A DNA stretch of 64,000 nt from Deltaproteobacteria bacterium YD0425bin51 (GTDB taxonomy: Bacteria; Desulfobacterota; Desulfobacteria; Desulfobacterales; YD0425bin51), in assembly GCA_002753225.1 (NCBI GenBank), contig PDZS01000001.1, forward strand, positions 1 to 64,000, written 5' to 3'. Both the position numbers and the translations under genes were made by a program. The notes under the pieces are model-generated. The model had not been told where the DNA came from. It worked only from the letters and a program-made list of their open reading frames with translations, and did not search any database. Of the stretch, positions 19,779 to 28,312 are shown one piece after another. Numbering within the stretch: position 1 is the stretch's first letter; every line of letters begins with the position of its first letter.

Positions 19779-20144
19779 TTAAGCGTTAGCTTCTTGCAAC
19801 TTTTGTGAAGCTAAACTTGCTAGTTTAGAAAATGAAGAAGGATCAAATGCTGCCATTTCAGCAAGCACCTTACGATCAAGATTAATATCAGCCAGCTTTA
19901 AAGCATGCATAAATTTGCTGTAAGACAAGTTACAAAGTCTTGCTGCTGCATTTATTCTAGCAATCCAAAGGTTCCTGAACTCACGTTTTTTTACCTTTCG
20001 ATCCCTATAAGAATATCTTAATGCTCTATCTACTGAATGAGCAGCAGTTCTAAACAATTTACTTCTGGCGCCACGAAATCCTTTTGCTAATCCTAAAACT
20101 TTTTTATGGCGGCGTCTAGTTTTAAATCCTCCTTTAACACGCAT
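19779..20144 (-). CDS. rplT: 50S ribosomal protein L20
   Basis: Large-subunit assembly protein that binds 23S rRNA and, in studied bacteria, represses its own operon by binding a leader RNA that mimics rRNA. 121 residues, basic N-terminus with the family start [21 protein letters not shown] and the [11 protein letters not shown] motif. AAGGAGG lies seven bases before the ATG. It sits 23 bases downstream of rpmI, the standard order infC-rpmI-rplT. Confidence 0.98.
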   Translation of the reverse strand: MRVKGGFKTRRRHKKVLGLAKGFRGARSKLFRTAAHSVDRALRYSYRDRKVKKREFRNLWIARINAAARLCNLSYSKFMHALKLADINLDRKVLAEMAAFDPSSFSKLASLASQKLQEANA

Positions 20145-20167
20145 AAATCCTCCTTATATTCATATTT

Positions 20168-20365
20168 CTATCCGTTTGGAAGAAGAAGTCTAATTTCTCT
20201 ATGGTTAGTTTTATCAATGACTCGGTTCTTTCTAAGGGACCTTTTTCTTTTAGTTGTTTTTTTAGTTAAAATGTGGCTTCCATATGCTTTTGAATACAGA
20301 TACTCCCCTGTTCCTGTTTTTTTAAAACGTTTTGCTGCAGATCGATTCGTTTTTATCTTTGGCAT
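20168..20365 (-). CDS. rpmI: 50S ribosomal protein L35
   Basis: Small basic large-subunit protein. 65 residues starting [19 protein letters not shown], with the L35 pattern and a lysine/arginine-rich middle ([14 protein letters not shown]). GGAGAG precedes the ATG. A strong stem-loop lies 38 bases upstream, between it and infC, and may regulate rpmI-rplT expression. Confidence 0.97.
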   Translation of the reverse strand: MPKIKTNRSAAKRFKKTGTGEYLYSKAYGSHILTKKTTKRKRSLRKNRVIDKTNHREIRLLLPNG

Positions 20366-20403
20366 TTCTCTCTCCTTAAATCTGTATAACCTTAAATATA
20401 AAA

Positions 20404-20445
20404 ATAAGTGGCGTAGGCAAAAAATACGTATCCCACGCCACTTAT
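20404..20445 (-). terminator. Perfect 11-bp stem-loop between infC and rpmI (attenuator or L20 leader)
   Basis: ATAAGTGGCGT and its exact complement flank a 20-base loop; on the coding strand the stem is followed by TTTTATATTT. This is a plausible intrinsic terminator placed inside the operon after infC, so it would act as an attenuator that partly uncouples infC from rpmI-rplT-pheST. In studied species the same gap hosts the L20 autoregulatory leader, so the hairpin may belong to such a switch (inference). Confidence 0.65.
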
Positions 20446-20465
20446 AAAAGTCTTATTGTCTATTA

Positions 20466-20987
20466 TTATTTAGGTGATAAAATCATCATCATAGTGCGAC
20501 CTTCAAACTTTGCAGCCTGCTCTACCATAGCTATCTCAGATGTTTCTTGAGTTACTTTTTCGAGCAGTTCTTTTGCGGCGTCTGTCAAAGCTATTTCACG
20601 GCCTCTAAACATAACGGTTACTCGCACTTTATCTTTTCTAGCTATAAATCTTTTAATATGATCTATTTTAACATGAAGGTCATGGTCACTAGTTTTAGGT
20701 CTTATTTTTATCTCCTTAACTTGAACAACAACTTGCTTTTTCTTAGCTTCATGCTGTTTTTTAGTCTGCTCATATTTATACTTCCCATAATCCATTATCT
20801 TACATACAGGTGGATTTGCATTTGGTGATATTTCTACAAGATCAAGACCATTTTCTAAAGCTATCGAAAGCGCTTTATATAGAGGGACAATACCTACTTG
20901 ATTTCCCTCAGGACCTATAAGCCTTACTTCTTTTGCCCTTACATTTTTGTTTATATTTACAGTTGGTTGTGTTTTCAGCTTGGTTAT
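20466..20987 (-). CDS. infC: Translation initiation factor IF-3, with ATA start codon
   Basis: IF-3 keeps the ribosomal subunits apart and checks the start codon. The reading frame gives 173 residues: N-domain with NVRAKEVRLIGPEGNQVG and LVEISPNANPPVCKIMDYGK, linker, and C-domain ending RTMMMILSPK. No ATG, GTG or TTG lies at the proper N-terminus; the first in-frame ATG is 64 codons in and would delete the N-domain. An AGGAGGTG site sits seven bases before an ATA codon, giving ITKLKTQPTVNIN as N-terminus, so I place the start there. Non-AUG starts (AUU in Escherichia coli) are the known basis of infC autoregulation. thrS is not the upstream neighbour here; thiD is. Confidence 0.93.
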   Translation of the reverse strand: MTKLKTQPTVNINKNVRAKEVRLIGPEGNQVGIVPLYKALSIALENGLDLVEISPNANPPVCKIMDYGKYKYEQTKKQHEAKKKQVVVQVKEIKIRPKTSDHDLHVKIDHIKRFIARKDKVRVTVMFRGREIALTDAAKELLEKVTQETSEIAMVEQAAKFEGRTMMMILSPK

Positions 20988-21087
20988 ATTTTCACCTCCT
21001 AAAATAATAAATCTGACCTTATTAAAGTGAATTAAGATAACAGACTATATTAAAAAAAACAATAAAATTCTAAAAAGACCTTACAAT

Positions 21088-21906
21088 CTATGTCCAAAAA
21101 TTAAAAAAGTGATGTACAGGTCCTGCTCCAGCGCCTAAACTATAGCTTTCTCCTGCTTTTAATGCATGAGTTATAAATTTTTTCCCTTTTTTTACAGATT
21201 CTACTATACTAAAACCCTTTTCAAGATAAGAAGCAATTGCAGATGCAAGAGTACAGCCTGTGCCGTGATTATTATTCGTGCTGATTTTTTCTTCTGAAAG
21301 GATTATAGTCTGATCCGTTTGAGAAATATAAAGTACATCTAAGCATTTATTTTCAGAGTTTATTAAATGGCCCCCTTTTATAAGAACACTTGTGCTCCCA
21401 TATTTTGCTAATTTTTTTGCTGCAACTTCCATATCAGAAATATCATTAATCTTTTCATTTAATAAAACAGATGCTTCATAAAGATTTGGAGTAACAATTG
21501 TTGCAAGAGGGAGAAGCTTTTCTATAATAGCTGTGTTTAGATTATCCAAAAAAAGACTGTCTCCACTTTGCGCTACCATGACTGGATCTAATACTACTTT
21601 TTTTATTTTATATTTTATAATTTTTTGGGCAATAAGATCTACAATATCTTTTGAATATAACATTCCAAGTTTAACAGTTTCTATATTTATATCACTTGCT
21701 ATTGCTTCAAATTGTTTTTCTATAAAGTCAAGTGGCACTGGGTGAATTCCTGTAACTCCTTTTGTGTTTTGAGCTGTCAAAGCAGTAATAACAGATACTC
21801 CGTAGCATCCTATTGCTGAAAATGTCTTTAGATCAGCTTGAATACCAGCTCCAGCAATTGTGTCTGAACCAGCAACAGTTAATACTGTATCATATTTTTT
21901 CCCCAT
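21088..21906 (-). CDS. thiD: Hydroxymethylpyrimidine/phosphomethylpyrimidine kinase
   Basis: Phosphorylates HMP and HMP-phosphate in thiamine synthesis. 272 residues, the usual size of the monofunctional enzyme (ribokinase fold). N-terminal GSDTIAGAGIQADLKTF is the substrate-binding signature; NNNHGTGCTLASAIASYLEKG near residue 215-235 is the PfkB-type ATP/catalytic motif. Its start lies inside the preceding glycosyltransferase gene (28-base overlap). No TPP riboswitch is possible in that overlap and none was noticed nearby. Confidence 0.95.
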   Translation of the reverse strand: MGKKYDTVLTVAGSDTIAGAGIQADLKTFSAIGCYGVSVITALTAQNTKGVTGIHPVPLDFIEKQFEAIASDINIETVKLGMLYSKDIVDLIAQKIIKYKIKKVVLDPVMVAQSGDSLFLDNLNTAIIEKLLPLATIVTPNLYEASVLLNEKINDISDMEVAAKKLAKYGSTSVLIKGGHLINSENKCLDVLYISQTDQTIILSEEKISTNNNHGTGCTLASAIASYLEKGFSIVESVKKGKKFITHALKAGESYSLGAGAGPVHHFFNFWT

Positions 21907-23009
21907 AATGATTTATATATCTCCTCATATTCATTAATCATCCGATTTAATGAAAAATTATTATTAACTACATGATAAGCGTTTTGAATAAGTTTGTTAT
22001 TATTTTCAGGAGCAGATAACATTTCATAAATACCTTGAGTAATAGATGTCGCATCGCTATTTATAACTCTACCATTTTCATCATTTTTAACAAGTCCAGC
22101 CCTGTTTGCGCTATGAGTTATCAGAACAGGAACATTTGCAGCCCATGCTTCGAGCATAGAAAGGGGTAATCCTTCTGTTTTAGAACATAAAACAAACAAA
22201 TCACTTATCCATAATAATTTGTTTATATCTTCCCTGAAACCTAAAAAATGTACAAAAGTATTAATGCTAAGTTTGTAAGATAATTGTATTATATCGTTAC
22301 GAAGTGTACCTTCTCCAATTAAAAGAAGGTGTGGCATAGGGTCTAGATAGTTTTTTAATCTTGAAAATGCGTATAGAAGCAAATCATGGTTTTTAACAGG
22401 ATTAAACCTTGCAACCATTATGATAATTTTTCTATCTATAGGTATATCAAGATTTTTTTTAAATTCATTTAAATTAATATTTGCAGGTTTTTTGAATTTT
22501 GTAATATCTATACCATTATGAATTACTTTAATTCTTTTGGGATTAATATGATCTCTATTCATTGACATTTCTGCAAGTTTATCACTTACTACAACCCATT
22601 TGTCAGTTATATATGATAATATTTTTTTCTCAAACCTTCTCCGAATCAATTTGTCAATGTAATGACGGCTGTGTTCTGTAGTTATTATAGAAGAGTTCAT
22701 TGCAAACTTGGCAGATAATCCCGCATAAAATAGAGCTGCCTGATTATGGGCATGGATAATGTGAAATTTTTGTGATCTAAATAATTGTATCAGTTTACAT
22801 ATAAGCTTTATGTCAAGCCCTGGACTTCTTTTAAGTACAAAGGTTTTACATCCTAATTCTTTAATTTGATGGAGAAGAAGTCCTCCTCCATCAAGACAAA
22901 CAATAGAAAATTCAAATTGTTTTCGATCTATGGATTTAGCCATATTCAGAATAAGCTGTTCAATCCCTCCAGCATCCATAGTTAATGTTATATGAGCAAT
23001 TTTAAGCAT
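21879..23009 (-). CDS. GT4-family glycosyltransferase
   Basis: Retaining glycosyltransferase of the GT-B fold. 376 residues; N-terminal MDAGGIEQLILNMAKS is the acceptor-side glycine loop, and EGLPLSMLEAWAANVPVL near residue 280-300 is the GT4 sugar-nucleotide EX7E motif. The substrate cannot be told. It lies between carB (four bases upstream) and thiD (overlapping), a chance-looking grouping; lipopolysaccharide or exopolysaccharide synthesis is likely (inference). Confidence 0.9.
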   Translation of the reverse strand: MLKIAHITLTMDAGGIEQLILNMAKSIDRKQFEFSIVCLDGGGLLLHQIKELGCKTFVLKRSPGLDIKLICKLIQLFRSQKFHIIHAHNQAALFYAGLSAKFAMNSSIITTEHSRHYIDKLIRRRFEKKILSYITDKWVVVSDKLAEMSMNRDHINPKRIKVIHNGIDITKFKKPANINLNEFKKNLDIPIDRKIIIMVARFNPVKNHDLLLYAFSRLKNYLDPMPHLLLIGEGTLRNDIIQLSYKLSINTFVHFLGFREDINKLLWISDLFVLCSKTEGLPLSMLEAWAANVPVLITHSANRAGLVKNDENGRVINSDATSITQGIYEMLSAPENNNKLIQNAYHVVNNNFSLNRMINEYEEIYKSLWGKNMIQY

Positions 23010-23013
23010 AAAT

Positions 23014-26000
23014 TCATTTTAATTCAGCATGATAAGCTTGCAGGGATTTCACTTTTCCTTTCCCTTTTCTTCTTGCAGTAATTCCCTTTGCAGCAGCTAA
23101 AGCTCCAGCTGGTGTTGTTATATATGGAATTTTATAGCTTACAACAGCTTTTCTAATATAGGAATCATCTATCTTGCTTTCTTTTCCAGAAGGAGTATTT
23201 ATCACAAGATGTATTTTTTTGTTTTTTATAATATCTATGATGTCAGGACGTCCATAGCCAAGTTTTTTAACAAGAGTACTTTTAATCCCTTTTTCTTTTA
23301 AAAACTGGAATGTTCCATCTGTTGTAAATATTTCAAAGCCTAAATCTCTAAAAAGCCTAGCTGGTTCTAAAATGCTAGGTTTATCTTTATCAGAAACAGT
23401 AATCAAAACGTTTCCCTCAAGAGGCAATGAAAAATTTGTAGCTTCCTGGGACTTAAAATAAGCAACGCCAAAAGAATCCGCAAGTCCTAAAACTTCACCT
23501 GTAGATCTCATTTCAGGTCCAAGTATAGGATCAACCTCTGGGAACATATTAAATGGAAATACAGATTCTTTTACCCCAAAATAAGGAACAATTCTTTCTT
23601 TTAGTCCTAATTCAGAAATCTTTTTGCCTAGCATTATCTGAGTAGCAACTCGCGCCATAGATGTATTGCAAACTTTGGATACTATAGGAACTGTCCTTGA
23701 TGCCCTTGGATTTGCTTCTAAAACATATACTGTATCATCTGCAATAGCATATTGTATATTAATTAAACCTACAACTTTAAGCTCAATTGCAATTTTATGG
23801 GTATATTCTCTTATGGTTTCAATATGTTTTGGTGGAATACTTATTGGAGGAATTACGCATGCTGAATCCCCTGAATGAACTCCAGCTAACTCAATATGCT
23901 CCATTATAGCTGGTATAAAAGCATCTGTCCCATCGCAAATTGCGTCTGCCTCCACTTCAATTGCATTTTGAAGGAATTTATCTATCAAAATGGGTCTTTC
24001 AGGAGAAATTTCAACAGCAGCGTTAACATAACGTTTTAACATTTCCTCATCCAAAACCACTTCCATTGCTCTTCCGCCTAGAACATAAGAAGGACGAACC
24101 ATCAAAGGATATCCTATACGAGAGGCAATTCTTATGGCTTCATCCAAAGTGCTCGCCATACCTGATGTTGGCATTGGGATACCCATTGTATGCATCATTT
24201 TGCGAAATCGATCTCTATCTTCAGCCAGATCAATAGTTTCAGGAGATGTTCCTAAAATTTTAACTCCTGCTAATGCTAATTCATTTGCTACATTTAAAGG
24301 TGTTTGCCCTCCAAATTGGACTATCACACCTATTGGTTTCTCTTTTTCATAAATGGCAAGAATGTCTTCAACCGTAAGTGGTTCAAAATATAATTTATCT
24401 GAAGTGTCATAGTCTGTTGAGACAGTTTCAGGGTTACAGTTTACCATTATTGACTCATATCCAGCATCTCTTATGGCAAAAGCTGCGTGTACACAGCAGT
24501 AATCAAATTCAATTCCCTGTCCAATTCGGTTTGGTCCGCCTCCTAGTACCATTATTTTTTGTCTATTAGTAACAGAAACTTTATCTGGAGCGTTATATGT
24601 TGAATAATAATAAGCTGCATCTTTAACCCCGCTAACAGGAACAGGTTCAAAAGCTTTAATAATGCCTAATGATTTGCGTTTTTCCCTTATTTCTTTTTCA
24701 GGTATTCCCAAGATTTTTGATAGATATTTATCTGAAAATCCATCTTTTTTAGCGCGAATTAAAAGATCATCTGAAGGCTTAGTATGTTTTGCTTTAATTA
24801 GTTGTTCTTCTATTTCTACAAGCTCCTTCATCTGTTTTATAAACCAAGGTTTAATATGTGTTTTTTCATAGAGCATTTGTATGTCTGCCCCTTTTCTAAG
24901 CGCTTCGTACATTATAAATTGTCTTTCACTGCTAGGGAAATTAAGCATGCTAATTAGTTCTTTTAAAGATTTTTTATTAAAATCTTTAGCAAACCCTAAG
25001 CCATGACGCCCAATTTCAAGGGAGCGAATCGACTTTTGCAATGCTTCTTTATAATTTTTCCCAATGCTCATTACCTCACCAACTGCACGCATTTGAGTTC
25101 CAAGCTTATCTTCAACTCCTACAAATTTTTCAAAAGCCCATCTTGAAAATTTAACTACTACATATTCTCCTGAAGGTGTGTATTTTTCAAGAGTTCCATC
25201 TCTCCAATAAGGAATTTCATCCATAGTAAGCCCCCCTGCTAAAAGGGATGAAACATAGGCTATTGGAAAGCCTGTTGCTTTAGATGCTAATGCTGATGAG
25301 CGTGATGTCCTGGGATTTATTTCTATTACAACTACACGGCCAGTTTTAGGATTATGGGCAAACTGAATATTTGTTCCTCCAATTACTTCAATTGCTTCAA
25401 CAATATCATAAGAATATTTTTGTAGTTTTTTCTGAAGTTCAGAACTAATTGTAAGCATAGGAGCAACGCAAAATGAGTCTCCTGTATGAACACCCATAGC
25501 GTCTACATTTTCAATAAAGCAAACTGTTATTAGTTGATTTTTTTCATCTCTTACAACCTCAAGTTCGAGTTCTTCCCATCCAATAACTGATTCCTCTATT
25601 AACACCTGATGTATCAAGCTTGCAGCTAAACCTCTGGAGACAATTGTTCTTAGTTCTTCAACATTATAGACATGACCGCTTCCTGTTCCCCCCATTGTAT
25701 AAGCTGGTCGGATAACTACTGGATAACCAAGTTTTTCAGCTATTTTTTCAGCTTCTTCAACAGTATAAGCAGCTTCACTTTTCGGCATGTCAATATTAAG
25801 CTTTGTCATAGTTTCTTTAAAAGCTGTTCTATCCTCCCCCCGTTTTATTGCATCAATATTTACGCCTATTACTTTTACCCCATATTTTTCTAAGATCCCT
25901 TTACTGGCTAATTCTGAAGATAAATTTAACCCAGATTGACCTCCTAGATTTGGGAGCAACGCATCTGGTCTTTCTTCTTCAATAATTTCTGTCAAGCTTT

Positions 26001-26214
26001 GACAAGAAAGGGGTTCTATGTATGTAAAATCTGCCATTCCTGGGTCAGTCATAATTGTTGCAGGGTTTGAATTCACAAGTAGAATTTTATATCCAAGTGA
26101 GCGTAGAGCTTTGCAGGCTTGAGTTCCTGAGTAATCAAACTCGCAAGCTTGACCAATAATAATAGGGCCTGATCCAATAATCATTACTTTGTTTATGTCA
26201 TTTTTTTTAGGCAT
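23014..26214 (-). CDS. carB: Carbamoyl-phosphate synthase large subunit
   Basis: Makes carbamoyl phosphate for arginine and pyrimidines using ammonia from the CarA glutaminase subunit. 1066 residues, full length, with the duplicated ATP-grasp halves: each begins with a KVMIIGSGPIIIGQ or KIMVLGGGPNRIGQ motif (about residues 8 and 556) and contains EINPRTSRSSALASKATG or EANPRASRTVPIVSK. The C-terminal MGS-like allosteric domain starts around 935. I chose the ATG preceded by AAGGA at seven bases; an in-frame TTG five codons earlier covers that site. carA is not in the window. Confidence 0.97.
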   Translation of the reverse strand: MPKKNDINKVMIIGSGPIIIGQACEFDYSGTQACKALRSLGYKILLVNSNPATIMTDPGMADFTYIEPLSCQSLTEIIEEERPDALLPNLGGQSGLNLSSELASKGILEKYGVKVIGVNIDAIKRGEDRTAFKETMTKLNIDMPKSEAAYTVEEAEKIAEKLGYPVVIRPAYTMGGTGSGHVYNVEELRTIVSRGLAASLIHQVLIEESVIGWEELELEVVRDEKNQLITVCFIENVDAMGVHTGDSFCVAPMLTISSELQKKLQKYSYDIVEAIEVIGGTNIQFAHNPKTGRVVVIEINPRTSRSSALASKATGFPIAYVSSLLAGGLTMDEIPYWRDGTLEKYTPSGEYVVVKFSRWAFEKFVGVEDKLGTQMRAVGEVMSIGKNYKEALQKSIRSLEIGRHGLGFAKDFNKKSLKELISMLNFPSSERQFIMYEALRKGADIQMLYEKTHIKPWFIKQMKELVEIEEQLIKAKHTKPSDDLLIRAKKDGFSDKYLSKILGIPEKEIREKRKSLGIIKAFEPVPVSGVKDAAYYYSTYNAPDKVSVTNRQKIMVLGGGPNRIGQGIEFDYCCVHAAFAIRDAGYESIMVNCNPETVSTDYDTSDKLYFEPLTVEDILAIYEKEKPIGVIVQFGGQTPLNVANELALAGVKILGTSPETIDLAEDRDRFRKMMHTMGIPMPTSGMASTLDEAIRIASRIGYPLMVRPSYVLGGRAMEVVLDEEMLKRYVNAAVEISPERPILIDKFLQNAIEVEADAICDGTDAFIPAIMEHIELAGVHSGDSACVIPPISIPPKHIETIREYTHKIAIELKVVGLINIQYAIADDTVYVLEANPRASRTVPIVSKVCNTSMARVATQIMLGKKISELGLKERIVPYFGVKESVFPFNMFPEVDPILGPEMRSTGEVLGLADSFGVAYFKSQEATNFSLPLEGNVLITVSDKDKPSILEPARLFRDLGFEIFTTDGTFQFLKEKGIKSTLVKKLGYGRPDIIDIIKNKKIHLVINTPSGKESKIDDSYIRKAVVSYKIPYITTPAGALAAAKGITARRKGKGKVKSLQAYHAELK

Positions 26215-26336
26215 AATTTGTCCTTTCAAATATTTATAGTATTGATTTATATTTTTTTATAATTTAGAAAAAGATGAGTAACATTTTTGTATTAAACCAT
26301 CAACCCATTCCTTATAAAAATTAAGAGAAATTTTAA

Positions 26337-27050
26337 ATGAACCAAAGAATTAAAGATATGATAAATGAATTAAAATCTCTAGGAGATCCAAAAAGAGCTG
26401 AAAATTATCAAAGATTTTTTAAAACAGGAAAGGGAGAATATGGGGAAGGTGATCTTTTCCTTGGTATTCAAGTTCCTGTTCTAAGAAATATGTCAAAAAA
26501 ATATCGCGAAATATCCTTAGAAGAAATCGCAGATTTAATTGCTTCGCCGTACCATGAAATACGCATGTTCTCACTTTTTTTGCTTATATATAGTTTTAAA
26601 AAATCTAATGGCAATAATGGAGAAAACATATACAAATTCTATTTGAAAAACTCAAAATTTATTAATAACTGGGATTTAGTTGACTCATCTGCTGAACATA
26701 TAGTTGGGGCTTATCTGTATAACTTCGACAGACAGCCAATATATAAATTAGCTGTCTCAAAAAGCTTATGGGAACGCAGAATATCTATTATTTCAACATA
26801 TTATTTTATTAAGCAGAACCAGTTTGATGATACTTTAAAGATTTCAGAAATTTTGTTAAGGGATAAGGAAGATTTAATTCATAAGGCTGTAGGATGGATG
26901 TTAAGAGAAGTTGGAAAGCGAAATATTGAGAACGAAGAACTATTTTTAAAAAAACATTATAAAACTATGCCTCGCACAATGCTAAGATATGCAATAGAAA
27001 AATTTCCAGAAGAAAAAAGAAGAGAATATCTTTATGGAAGTTCAAATTAA
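26337..27050 (+). CDS. DNA alkylation repair protein, AlkD-like HEAT-repeat glycosylase
   Basis: 237-residue protein of the AlkC/AlkD superfamily, which removes positively charged alkylated bases such as 3- and 7-methylpurines. Recognisable stretches are YFKTGKGEYGEGDLFLGI-like (here FFKTGKGEYGEGDLFLGIQV), NNWDLVDSSAEHIVG and KAVGWMLREVGKR, and the rest is helical-repeat. Residues WDLVD and the R in MLREVGKR fit the AlkD active cleft. It is divergent from carB over about 120 bases of A+T-rich DNA and followed by a hairpin terminator. Confidence 0.92.
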   Translation: MNQRIKDMINELKSLGDPKRAENYQRFFKTGKGEYGEGDLFLGIQVPVLRNMSKKYREISLEEIADLIASPYHEIRMFSLFLLIYSFKKSNGNNGENIYKFYLKNSKFINNWDLVDSSAEHIVGAYLYNFDRQPIYKLAVSKSLWERRISIISTYYFIKQNQFDDTLKISEILLRDKEDLIHKAVGWMLREVGKRNIENEELFLKKHYKTMPRTMLRYAIEKFPEEKRREYLYGSSN

Positions 27051-27092
27051 ATCCTATGATTGTAAAACTTTTGTAAAACTATTAGTTTTTCT

Positions 27093-27131
27093 GTCTATAT
27101 ATAGATCAAAGTGATATATATAGACATTTTT
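27093..27131 (+). terminator. Intrinsic-terminator-like hairpin after the alkD-like gene
   Basis: GTCTATATATA pairs perfectly with TATATATAGAC over an 11-base loop and is followed by a T5 tract. The stem is A+T-rich, so termination may be inefficient. It separates the repair gene from the acyltransferase gene. Confidence 0.5.
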
Positions 27132-27177
27132 GCTAAAAATAAACAATTTTGAAACTTATAAAAAAAGGAAAAATATT

Positions 27178-28200
27178 ATGTTATGCTTTTTACCTGGTTT
27201 TATACGTGGAGTTGTGGGTTTATTACTTGTAGTAGTAAATACATGCGTGTGGAGCGTTCCGATCTTATCTGGCGCAATATTAAAATTATTGATTCCAATT
27301 AAAGGTTTTAGGGTTTTAATGGGCAGGATAGTTATGTTTTTTGCTTCTACATGGGTTTATTGTAATACCTTGATACTTAAGCTTTTGCACAGGATTAAAT
27401 GGGAAGTTACAGGACTTGATGATCTTAAGCCGAAAGATTGGTACCTAGTAATCTCTAATCATCAAACATGGACAGATATTGTTGTATTGCAAACAGTTTT
27501 TCATGGGAAGATACCCTTTTTAAAGTTTTTTTTAAAAAAAGAATTGATCTGGGTTCCTCTTTTAGGGTTATGCTGGTGGGCTTTAGATTATCCTTTTATG
27601 AGAAGATATTCTAGCTCTTTTTTAGAAAAGAATCCACATTTGAAGGGGCAAGATATAAAAATTACTAGAAAAGCCTGCGAAAAATTCCGTCAAAGTCCTG
27701 TTTCAGTTATGAATTTTTTAGAAGGCACAAGATTCACTCCAGAAAAACACCTTCGCCAAAAATCACCTTATAATAATCTTCTCAATCCTAAAGCAGGTGG
27801 AATAGCTTTTGTTTTGGCATCTATGGGTGAACAGCTTACAGCTATTGTTGATGTTACCATTGCATATCCCAAAGGAGACGTCCATATTTGGGATTTTTTA
27901 TGCGGGAAAGTAGATGAAATACGTGTTAATGTTGATATAATAAAGATCACTCCTGATTTACTGGGTAATTATTTTGATGATCCATTGTTCCGCAGCGCTT
28001 TTCAGTCATGGGTCAACCAGCTTTGGGCAGCAAAGGATCAAACCATATATAAACTTTTAGGTGTATCGACAGATATGGTACCTTCAGGTTCTGAGATTAA
28101 AATTCCTACAGCAGAAGATATTCAGAAATATCTTAAAGAAATTGAAGTTTATACAATACCTGCTAAATCAAGCAAAGACAATTCTTTAAATATAAACTAA
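27178..28200 (+). CDS. PlsC-type acyltransferase, YihG-like
   Basis: Membrane-bound acyltransferase that probably acylates a lysophospholipid (1-acyl-glycerol-3-phosphate type). 340 residues. Hydrophobic N-terminus with one or two membrane spans, then block I NHQTWTD (NHx4D catalytic pair), block III FLEGTRFTPEK, and GGIAFVLASMG. Overall it resembles Escherichia coli YihG rather than PlsC itself. I chose the ATG with AAGGA nine bases upstream rather than a TTG 16 codons earlier. It is followed by a strong terminator. Confidence 0.88.
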   Translation: MLCFLPGFIRGVVGLLLVVVNTCVWSVPILSGAILKLLIPIKGFRVLMGRIVMFFASTWVYCNTLILKLLHRIKWEVTGLDDLKPKDWYLVISNHQTWTDIVVLQTVFHGKIPFLKFFLKKELIWVPLLGLCWWALDYPFMRRYSSSFLEKNPHLKGQDIKITRKACEKFRQSPVSVMNFLEGTRFTPEKHLRQKSPYNNLLNPKAGGIAFVLASMGEQLTAIVDVTIAYPKGDVHIWDFLCGKVDEIRVNVDIIKITPDLLGNYFDDPLFRSAFQSWVNQLWAAKDQTIYKLLGVSTDMVPSGSEIKIPTAEDIQKYLKEIEVYTIPAKSSKDNSLNIN

Positions 28201-28206
28201 ACAATC

Positions 28207-28250
28207 AAGCCTCTATGTCATGACATGGAGGCTTTTCCTATCTTTTTTTT
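28207..28250 (+). terminator. Intrinsic terminator after the acyltransferase gene
   Basis: A near-perfect hairpin pairs AAGCCTCTATGTC with GACATGGAGGCTT (one G-U pair, minimal loop), followed by TTTT and, six bases later, a T8 run. The stem is G+C-richer than its surroundings. Confidence 0.75.
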
Positions 28251-28312
28251 CGTATATCCTATAAAAATTCTTCTTGATATTGATAATTCTTTTTGTAACT
28301 ATATTTTTTATT

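Noticed and set aside
20466..20795. IF-3 beginning at the first in-frame ATG (109 residues)
   Set aside because: This would remove the conserved N-domain although its sequence is open and well conserved upstream; the Shine-Dalgarno stands before the ATA codon instead.
21001..21087. Promoter for infC
   Set aside because: A TTGTTT and TATCTT with 17-base spacing can be found on the minus strand, but both boxes are weak and this A+T-rich DNA offers many such matches.
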